Shown here in pieces: positions 1-4,577 of a stretch of 5,937 bases of DNA. A program made the translations under genes and the position numbers. How positions within the stretch are numbered: position 1 is the stretch's first letter; every line of letters begins with the position of its first letter. The stretch is from CAZFAT01 sp964517075 (lineage in GTDB: Bacteria; Acidobacteriota; Vicinamibacteria; Vicinamibacterales; SCN-69-37), in the NCBI GenBank assembly GCA_964517075.1, contig CAZFAT010000188.1, forward strand, positions 1 to 5,937. The letters run 5' to 3'. The notes under the pieces were generated by a model. It searched no databases. It saw nothing but the letters and a program-made list of their open reading frames with translations, and was not told the DNA's origin.

Positions 1-1
1 C

Positions 2-1792
2 GCGAGCGCCCGGGCGATGGGAGCGAGCGACGCGATCTTCGTGCCCGCGCTGGTGTCGCGGCTCGGCCACCGCGTCCTCAAGCGTCCGGCGCGGGATGCC
101 CTCGTCAGCTACGGGGCCGAGGTCGTGCCCGCTCTGGCGCACCTGCTGGCCGACCCGCACGAACAGCGGTGGGTCCGTCGCCACATCCCCGGCACGCTGG
201 CGCGCATTCCGGTGCAGGCGTCGATGGACGCGCTGTTCGCCGTGTTGACCGATCCGGACGGCTTCATGCGCTACAAGATCGTGACGGCGATCGAGGTGTT
301 GCACCGTTGTAATCGGGCGCTGGCCCTCCGGCCGGACGCGGTCGAGCGGCTCGTCGTCCGCGAGAGCGCGCGGTACTACACGTACCTCACGCTGCGGTAC
401 AACCTCATTCAGCGGGACCAGGCCGGCGCGGACTCGCTGGTCGTCCGCGCGCTCGACGACAAGCTCAGCCGGACGCTCGACCGGCTGTATCGCGAGCTCG
501 GCCTGCTGTATCCGTGGCAGGACGTCGCGGCGGCCCGGCGAACGATCGAGTCCGGCGACGCGCACGCCCGCGCGAGCGCGCTCGAATTCCTCGACACGCT
601 CCTCGCGGGCGCGGTCCGGAAACGCGTGATGCCGATCCTCGACGAGATGCCGATGGTCGACAAGGTCCGGCACGCGAACAGCGTGCTGAAGACGCGGCCT
701 CGCGCGCTGGACGACACGCTCGCGCAGCTCGTGCACGACGACGACCCGGTGCTGGCGGCGGCAGCCATCGAACTGGCGGCGCGGCGGGAGATCGATACGC
801 TCACGGGCGATCTGGAGTTCGTGATGGCGCGCGGGACGGCCGACGCGCTGGTCCTCGACGCCGCCAACTGGGCGCTCGCCGTGCGGGCCACCCGCCAGGC
901 GACGGGACGCCATCAGATCCTCGCCGGCCCGCTGCCCATCGTCCGGCTGGCCGATCGGCTGCGCGAGATGCCGCTCTGTGCGCACATTTCGGTGGACGAG
1001 CTTTTCCGCGTCGCCGGCACCGCCCGGCAGATCGCGCACGACCCCGGCCGCAATCTGGCCCAGCAGGGCGCGCCAGCGACGGACGTGTTGCTCCTGGTGG
1101 AAGGGACGGTGTGCCTCACGGGCGACGGCCAGCCTTCCGAAACAGTCGCCGCGCCGGCCGCCCTCGCGCTGGAGGAGGCCCTCGACAACCGGCGGCTACG
1201 CCGGACGATCACCGCCACCGAGCCCGTCATCTGCCTCGCCCTGGCGGTGGGGGACCTGTTGACGATGTTGTCGGACAACATCGTCATGGCGCAGGGCCTC
1301 TTCCGGACGCTACTCGCGGGCCATGGCACGTCGGCGGCCGATGCCTTGACGATGGCGCGTGGCGCGCATCCTGCGGCGCCGCCCGCGGCGCCCCTCAACG
1401 TGGTCGACAAGGCGCGGCTCCTGCGCCAGAATCCCCTCCTCGGCCAGGCCAGCGTGGAACAGCTCCTTGCCCTCTCCGCGGTCACTCGTGAGCTCGCGCT
1501 CGCCGTCGGCACGGTGCTGCCGGCCGATCGCGAGGGGCCGGGGGTGTATCACCTGCTGGACGGGGAGGTGCGGCTCGAGTACGACGGCGAAGGGCCTGTC
1601 GTGATGGGACCCGGCCGCACGGTGTTCGTGGCCGAAACGCTTGCGGGCGCCATGCCGCGGTATCGCGCGACCGTCACGCGCGAGGGTCACGCGCTGCGGC
1701 TCGACCACGACGAACTCTTCGACGTGCTGGCGGATCACACCGACCTGCTGCAGGGGGTGTTCAGTGGCGTGCTGGGCGCACGCCGGAAATGA
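2..1792 (+). CDS. HEAT-repeat protein with two cNMP-binding-like domains, probable C-terminal part of an MFS/nucleotide-transporter-like fusion (5' partial)
   Basis: The frame is open to the left edge with no stop. The first ATG in the window (17) has no Shine-Dalgarno (SD) sequence and lies inside what reads as continuous protein, so I treat the gene as 5'-truncated. Numbering from that ATG, residues 1-290 are helical HEAT-like repeats, for example the segments around 25-45, 70-95 and 235-260. Residues about 316-435 and 465-585 are two cNMP-binding-like beta-roll domains, with the pattern LLLVEGTVCL at 358-367 and YHLLDGEVRL at 511-520. Each keeps a weak form of the phosphate-binding cassette: E386/E387 with RRTITA, and E540 with RATVT. 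True nucleotide binding is therefore doubtful. From memory, closely similar C-termini occur in Vicinamibacteria proteins whose N-terminus is an MFS or ADP/ATP-translocase-like (Npt) membrane domain, which would lie upstream. The cytoplasmic repeats would then regulate transport. Family call fairly sure; function inferred. Confidence 0.8.
   Translation, partial: ASARAMGASDAIFVPALVSRLGHRVLKRPARDALVSYGAEVVPALAHLLADPHEQRWVRRHIPGTLARIPVQASMDALFAVLTDPDGFMRYKIVTAIEVLHRCNRALALRPDAVERLVVRESARYYTYLTLRYNLIQRDQAGADSLVVRALDDKLSRTLDRLYRELGLLYPWQDVAAARRTIESGDAHARASALEFLDTLLAGAVRKRVMPILDEMPMVDKVRHANSVLKTRPRALDDTLAQLVHDDDPVLAAAAIELAARREIDTLTGDLEFVMARGTADALVLDAANWALAVRATRQATGRHQILAGPLPIVRLADRLREMPLCAHISVDELFRVAGTARQIAHDPGRNLAQQGAPATDVLLLVEGTVCLTGDGQPSETVAAPAALALEEALDNRRLRRTITATEPVICLALAVGDLLTMLSDNIVMAQGLFRTLLAGHGTSAADALTMARGAHPAAPPAAPLNVVDKARLLRQNPLLGQASVEQLLALSAVTRELALAVGTVLPADREGPGVYHLLDGEVRLEYDGEGPVVMGPGRTVFVAETLAGAMPRYRATVTREGHALRLDHDELFDVLADHTDLLQGVFSGVLGARRK
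1260..1286. repeat. Perfect inverted repeat, 13-bp arms around one central base, inside the HEAT/cNBD gene
   Basis: The left arm TGACGATGTTGTC (1260-1272) and right arm GACAACATCGTCA (1274-1286) are exact reverse complements separated by a single G. The repeat encodes the MLSDNIV stretch in the helix after the first cNMP-binding-like domain. With a one-base centre it could form a cruciform or a protein-binding dyad, but not a normal hairpin loop. It may simply be a by-product of the encoded peptide. Confidence 0.75.
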
Positions 1793-1831
1793 AAAGTCGC
1801 CCGATGGAGGGGCCGACTTTGAGGTCGGCCC
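1793..1831 (+). terminator. Two mutually exclusive hairpins after the HEAT/cNBD gene; weak terminator or attenuator-like
   Basis: GGGCCGAC (1810-1817) pairs with GTCGGCCC (1824-1831) around a 6-nt loop, giving an 8-bp GC-rich stem that starts 18 nt after the stop codon. No T-run follows, so it is not a classical intrinsic terminator. The left arm can instead take part in a competing stem: AAAGTCG (1793-1799) is complementary to CGACTTT (1814-1820). The two stems overlap and cannot form together. The position fits transcript-end processing or attenuation before the next gene. Confidence 0.4.
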
Positions 1832-1841
1832 GCGCTCATTC

Positions 1842-1861
1842 CAGAACAGAAGTCAGAACAG
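1842..1861 (+). repeat. Direct repeat CAGAACAG, two copies 12 nt apart
   Basis: CAGAACAG occurs at 1842-1849 and 1854-1861 in the 79-nt gap upstream of the kinase-like gene. The two copies start 12 nt apart, slightly more than one helical turn, so this may be an activator or repressor site. It could also be chance in a short A-rich stretch. No convincing -35/-10 pair is seen next to it. Confidence 0.35.
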
Positions 1862-1871
1862 TGAGATCACC

Positions 1872-2741
1872 ATGACCCGCATCATTCGCCTCGGCTTCGG
1901 GATCGTCGCGATGCTCGCCGCGTGGCCGGCGCTTCGGAAGGAGCTCGTCATCGGCCAGTCCGCGAAACCGGCCATCGCCGCCGCCGCGACGCCGCAGGAA
2001 ACCTGGGAGCAGTTTCAGGGCCCCGCGGCCGAGCAGTTTCTGCTGAAGGCCAGGCTCCGCAGCATCAAGAACCTGGGCACCGGCGTCACGCTGCCGCAGC
2101 GGGCCGAGCTGGAGCTCAACGGCGTCCAGCACAGCGCGGTGTTCAAGATCATCGACGATCGCAAGGGCGGCGTCACCCAGCTCCAGCGCAGCTCGGAGAT
2201 CAATTTTCAGGACTCGTGGCAGCTCGAGGTGGCCGGGTACCACGTGGATCGCATCATCGGTCTCCGCATGGTGCCGGCCACGGTGGAGCGCACGCTCAAC
2301 GGCAAGACCGGATCGCTGCAGTGGTGGGTGCAGAGCGCCATGTCGGAGGGAGAGCGGCGGAAGCAGGAGGTCACGCCACCGGATCTGGAGGCCTGGAACC
2401 GGACGTACCAGAAGATGGAGCTGTTCGATCAGCTCATCTTCAACGTCGATCGGCACCTGGGCAACGTGCTCGTGACCGTTGACTTCGATCTGCGCCTGAT
2501 CGATCACTCGCGCTCCTTCCGGGCGTGGAACGAGTTGCGGAATCCGGAACGCGTCACGCGGTTCTCGCGCTCGGTGCTCGACGGCCTGCGGAAGCTGGAG
2601 TACGCGGACCTGCGAAAGCGCGTCGGCCGCTACCTGGTGGACGAACAGATCCGCGGGCTGCTGGCGCGGCGCGACGCGATTCTGGCGCTGGCCGCGGCGC
2701 AAGTCGCGGCGCGCGGGGAGGCGGCGGTGCTGTACCCGTAG
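1872..2741 (+). CDS. PI3K/PI4K/FAM20-fold kinase-like protein with N-terminal hydrophobic segment
   Basis: The protein has 289 residues. The frame is open further upstream over the previous gene, but ATG 1872, preceded by a weak GAGA (1863-1866), gives the first plausible N-terminus: basic R3/R6 and a hydrophobic stretch at about 7-21. That stretch is a signal peptide or membrane anchor. R22-K23 follow it and no clean cleavage site is visible, so topology is uncertain. Kinase-fold landmarks are a loop around GTGVTLP (69-75), VFKII with candidate ATP-binding lysine K92, the helix LEVAGYHVDRIIGL (118-131) with E119, and VPATV. The catalytic motif DRHLGN (D193, N198) matches the PI3K-type DRHxxN, and LIDHS (D211) replaces DFG. 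These are the features of the bacterial PI3K/PI4K-like, HipA and FAM20 superfamily. Substrate unknown. It is separated from the upstream gene by 79 nt. The fold call is good; activity and export are inferred. Confidence 0.72.
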   Translation: MTRIIRLGFGIVAMLAAWPALRKELVIGQSAKPAIAAAATPQETWEQFQGPAAEQFLLKARLRSIKNLGTGVTLPQRAELELNGVQHSAVFKIIDDRKGGVTQLQRSSEINFQDSWQLEVAGYHVDRIIGLRMVPATVERTLNGKTGSLQWWVQSAMSEGERRKQEVTPPDLEAWNRTYQKMELFDQLIFNVDRHLGNVLVTVDFDLRLIDHSRSFRAWNELRNPERVTRFSRSVLDGLRKLEYADLRKRVGRYLVDEQIRGLLARRDAILALAAAQVAARGEAAVLYP

Positions 2742-2756
2742 ACGATAGGACGTATT
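2741..2756 (+). repeat. 16-bp motif GACGATAGGACGTATT, copy 1
   Basis: This 16-mer starts at the last base of the kinase-like gene's stop codon and recurs exactly at 4462-4477. Both copies lie just upstream of a TnTACT -10-like element and ahead of a gene. It may therefore be a promoter element specific to this lineage. Alternatively, the two copies could be the ends of a mobile or variable segment. Confidence 0.6.
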
Positions 2757-2781
2757 TAATGCGTCCTTCTATACTGGACGT
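2747..2781 (+). promoter_or_regulatory. Promoter with GGACG/CGTCC half-site array before the nucleotidyltransferase pair
   Basis: TATACT (2770-2775) is a good -10 element. AGGACG (2747-2752) lies at the -35 position with a 17-nt spacer, but it is a poor match to TTGACA. The pentamer GGACG is at 2748-2752, its reverse complement CGTCC at 2762-2766 and GGACG again at 2776-2780, so starts are exactly 14 nt apart with 9-nt gaps. The half-sites cover the -35, the spacer and the start-site region, as expected of an operator for an autoregulated two-gene toxin-antitoxin-like unit. The -10 ends 6 nt before GTG 2782, so transcription probably begins at the start codon. No terminator is visible between the kinase-like gene and this promoter. 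Confidence 0.55.
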
Positions 2782-2991
2782 GTGAGCAACTCGGAACGGC
2801 CGGCGCCGGACATCGACGACTCGGCGCTCGTCCGGACTCTGTCACGGCAGGCGAGCGGCGAGGATCATGACCTGGGGCTCATCCGCGAGCGCCTCGCGTG
2901 GACGCCCGAACAACGGCTGAAGGCCAATGAGGTATTCCTTCGCTTCTACCTCGCAGTAAGACCGACAGGCCCGCTCATCCGCGAGGAGTAG
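2782..2991 (+). CDS. Small helical protein, likely partner/antitoxin of the downstream nucleotidyltransferase
   Basis: The protein has 69 residues and starts at GTG. There is no SD sequence upstream, but a TATACT box ends 6 nt before the GTG, which supports leaderless translation. The protein is charged and mostly helical, with a central RERLAWTPEQRLKANEVFLRF stretch (about 35-55). From memory, similar small WTPEQRL-type proteins sit directly before nucleotidyltransferase genes in Acidobacteriota and other soil bacteria. I cannot name a Pfam family. The stop codon is 6 nt before the next gene, and the last codons hold that gene's SD (GAGGAG, 2983-2988), so the two are translationally coupled. 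A role as antitoxin or accessory subunit is inferred from context only. Confidence 0.72.
   Translation: MSNSERPAPDIDDSALVRTLSRQASGEDHDLGLIRERLAWTPEQRLKANEVFLRFYLAVRPTGPLIREE
2983..2988 (+). promoter_or_regulatory. Ribosome binding site of the nucleotidyltransferase, inside the upstream gene
   Basis: GAGGAG ends 9 nt before GTG 2998 and overlaps the last codons of the small upstream gene. It supports GTG 2998 as the start and couples translation of the pair. Confidence 0.65.
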
Positions 2992-2997
2992 GGCGCC

Positions 2998-3498
2998 GTG
3001 GCAGGGCTGCTGGCTGAGGAGCTGTTCGCATGCCTGGACCGGCACGGCGTCCAGTACGTCCTGATCGGCGGCCTCGCCGCCGTGCTCCACGGGTCGCCGC
3101 TCCCCACCGTGGACGCCGACATCTGCCCTTCGCCGGCGCCTGAAAACCTGCAGCGCCTTGCCCTGGCCCTTCATGAACTGGATGCGCGCATCCGTACCCC
3201 GGACACGCCCGGCGGCGTGGCGTTCCCGCACGACGCGCCGTTCCTGTCGGGCGTCCAGATGCTGAATCTCATCACGCGGGCGGGCGATCTCGACCTCAGC
3301 TTTACGCCTGCCGGCACGGCGGGCTACGCGGACCTGTCCGCCCACGCAGCTCGGATGGTCGTCGTCGGCGTGCCCGTGACCGTCGCCGCGCTCGAGGACG
3401 TCATCCGATCGAAGGAAGCCGCCAACCGACCGAAGGACCTGCGCGCATTGCCGATGCTCCGTCAGTTGCTCGAGGAGATTCGCCGCCGCCGGCTCTGA
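2998..3498 (+). CDS. Nucleotidyltransferase-fold protein, AbiEii/DUF6036-like, putative toxin of a TA-type pair
   Basis: The protein has 166 residues and starts at GTG, set by the GAGGAG site. The N-terminal half shows the minimal nucleotidyltransferase pattern: VLIGGLAAVLHGS (21-33, with G24-G25), then TVDADI with metal-binding D39 and D41, and a third acidic strand GDLDLSF (D97/D99). The C-terminus has the hallmark LEDVIRSKEAANRPKDL (132-148) and a LPML helix, typical of AbiEii/DUF6036-like stand-alone nucleotidyltransferases. Such enzymes transfer a nucleotide to tRNA or protein in known TA systems such as AbiE and MenA/MenT. The substrate here is unknown. It follows a 69-residue partner gene by 6 nt, and the arrangement suggests a type II or type VII-like TA or defence module. 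All three predicted carboxylates are present, so it is probably active. Confidence 0.88.
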   Translation: MAGLLAEELFACLDRHGVQYVLIGGLAAVLHGSPLPTVDADICPSPAPENLQRLALALHELDARIRTPDTPGGVAFPHDAPFLSGVQMLNLITRAGDLDLSFTPAGTAGYADLSAHAARMVVVGVPVTVAALEDVIRSKEAANRPKDLRALPMLRQLLEEIRRRRL

Positions 3499-3855
3499 CC
3501 CCGCCGCGCACGTTCGTGTCGAGTCCACCGCCGCGCGGATAACCCTCCGGCATCTGTGCCCGCCGAGAACGGCGACGCGCTCTCAGATTCGGATGCCCAC
3601 GCCGGCCTGGTCCACGACGCAGGCGCGAGCTACGTGGTGATGTTCCTGGTCTTCGGAGGGCTCAACGGCTCGACCATCGCGTGCGACTTCCCGCGATGCG
3701 ACCTCACGCGCGGATGCATTTCCTGCCATGCCCAGGCGCGGTGGGCGCGGCAAATTCTGATCACTCACTCCGACGCGCGACCGAATTCCGGCGTGAAATC
3801 GTGCGGCACGCCGTTGGCAGGAATCACGCCCCATGGCCGGGTGTAGAATTCGATC
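3499..3855 (+). other. Intergenic stretch with an in-phase open frame of uncertain status (possible 96-aa ORF 3556-3846)
   Basis: No known gene, RNA or mobile element is recognised in these 357 nt. The frame continuing after the nucleotidyltransferase TGA stays open to TAG 3844-3846. From GTG 3556 it would give 96 residues. By hand count its GC by codon position is about 65%, 55% and 81%, which is coding-like for this genome. However, the product has no recognisable domain, no SD and an unusual scatter of cysteines (for example CISCHAQ). It could be a decayed C-terminal fragment, a real unknown small protein or chance. Its end overlaps the -10 of the next gene. The repeated CCGCCGCGC (3501-3509, 3528-3536) is simple GC-rich sequence. 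Confidence 0.3.
3844..3855 (+). promoter_or_regulatory. -10-like TAGAAT placed for leaderless start of the Uma2 gene
   Basis: TAGAAT (3844-3849) ends exactly 6 nt before GTG 3856, the same geometry as TATACT before GTG 2782. No clear -35 lies at 16-18 nt; TTGGCA (3814-3819) would leave a 24-nt spacer. The likely transcript would begin at or next to the GTG. Confidence 0.45.
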
Positions 3856-4443
3856 GTGGCCGGGAAGGACGCCATGCCGACGACGTCTCAACGCGATACG
3901 CGCCTCACGTACGACGATTTCGTCCGTATTCCAGACGATGGGAAGCGGCACGAGATCATCGACGGGGTGCACTACGTGACGCCCTCGCCGGTGCTGCGAC
4001 ACCAGCAGCTACTGGGGCGGTTGCATCTGGAAATCGGGAAATTCCTCGAGGATCACCACGAGGTCGGGCAAGTGTTTCTTTCGCCACTCGACACGGTGTT
4101 TTCGCCGTGGGATGTCGTCGAGCCCGATCTCATTTTCGTGGCGGCCGACCAAGTGGAGATCCTGACCGAGCCCAATATTCAGGGCGCGCCGGCGCTTGTT
4201 GTTGAAATCCTGTCGCCGGGCACGCGGCGCCGCGACCTGGGAATCAAGCGTGAGTTGTTCGAACGCGGAGGCGTGCGCGAGTACTGGCTGGTCGATCCGA
4301 AGTCCCGCGAGCTGACGGTTTACCGCCGGCAGCCGGACGGCGCATTCCCGAAGCTGGCGCAGCTGAGCGCTGGTGACGACGCGGCTCTCACCACACCCTT
4401 GCTGCCGGGATTCACGCTGTCGCTCGCCAAACTATTCGCCTAG
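3856..4443 (+). CDS. Uma2 family PD-(D/E)XK endonuclease (DUF820)
   Basis: The protein has 195 residues from GTG 3856, a usual length for Uma2. An alternative ATG at 3874 has GGGAAGGA (3862-3869) 4 nt upstream and would give 189 residues. I list the GTG because a -10 box sits at leaderless distance. The motif order is classic: LTYDDFVRIP (17-26), HEIIDGV (32-38), VEPDLIFV with D91, LVVEILSPGTRR with E117, D127 and K131 in the DLGIK segment, and EYWLVDP (142-148). These give the metal-binding D...E...K core of the restriction-endonuclease fold. Uma2 proteins are abundant in cyanobacteria, Acidobacteriota and other environmental bacteria. They are often assumed to be nucleases of mobile or defence origin, but their biological role is poorly known. 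Here it stands alone between the nucleotidyltransferase pair and a kinase gene, with no transposase nearby. Confidence 0.92.
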   Translation: MAGKDAMPTTSQRDTRLTYDDFVRIPDDGKRHEIIDGVHYVTPSPVLRHQQLLGRLHLEIGKFLEDHHEVGQVFLSPLDTVFSPWDVVEPDLIFVAADQVEILTEPNIQGAPALVVEILSPGTRRRDLGIKRELFERGGVREYWLVDPKSRELTVYRRQPDGAFPKLAQLSAGDDAALTTPLLPGFTLSLAKLFA

Positions 4444-4461
4444 CCCGCAGATCCAGGCGCC

Positions 4462-4477
4462 GACGATAGGACGTATT
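4462..4477 (+). repeat. 16-bp motif GACGATAGGACGTATT, copy 2
   Basis: This is an exact copy of 2741-2756, 18 nt after the Uma2 stop. It is followed 6 nt later by TGTACT (4484-4489). Copy 1 is followed 13 nt later by TATACT, because copy 2 lacks the segment carrying the CGTCC half-site. The pairing of motif plus TnTACT in both places argues for a promoter role. Confidence 0.6.
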
Positions 4478-4577
4478 CCCCTTTGTACTCCGCGCGTAAA
4501 TGCCCCACGCGTGAGAGCCTGCGACCGCGTTTCTCCTTGGTTGTCGGGCGGCGCACCAGTAAGATCCGCACCGCCGC
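4462..4577 (+). promoter_or_regulatory. Probable promoter and leader of the Ser/Thr kinase gene
   Basis: The 16-bp motif with TGTACT (4484-4489) is the best promoter candidate before the kinase gene. If the start lies near 4496, the leader is about 80 nt. It contains a 5-codon frame, ATG 4500 to TGA 4514 (MPHA), and a short inverted repeat CGCGT/ACGCG (4493-4497, 4507-4511). No strong SD precedes ATG 4578. No -35 at 17 nt from TGTACT was recognised. Confidence 0.35.

Noticed and set aside
7..16. Palindrome CGCCCGGGCG at the left edge
   Set aside because: Short, pure GC, expected by chance in this composition.
514..1491. 325-codon + strand open frame
   Set aside because: Out-of-frame shadow of the HEAT/cNBD gene, with low-complexity Arg/Ala/Gly-rich product.
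1641..1871. Upstream extension of the PI3K-like frame
   Set aside because: It overlaps the HEAT/cNBD gene out of frame and gives no family-like sequence; the hydrophobic N-terminus begins at ATG 1872.
1836..2702. 288-codon minus-strand open frame
   Set aside because: Antisense shadow of the PI3K-like gene in GC-rich DNA; no recognisable motif.
2842..3528. 228-codon minus-strand open frame
   Set aside because: Covers both the small protein and the nucleotidyltransferase in antisense; the + strand carries the conserved motifs.
3814..3849. TTGGCA with TAGAAT as a complete sigma-70 promoter
   Set aside because: The 24-nt spacer is too long for a normal promoter; only the -10 was kept.
3583..4002. 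139-codon minus-strand open frame across the 3499-3855 gap
   Set aside because: Overlaps the Uma2 N-terminus in antisense; composition is not coding-like in this frame and no domain is seen.
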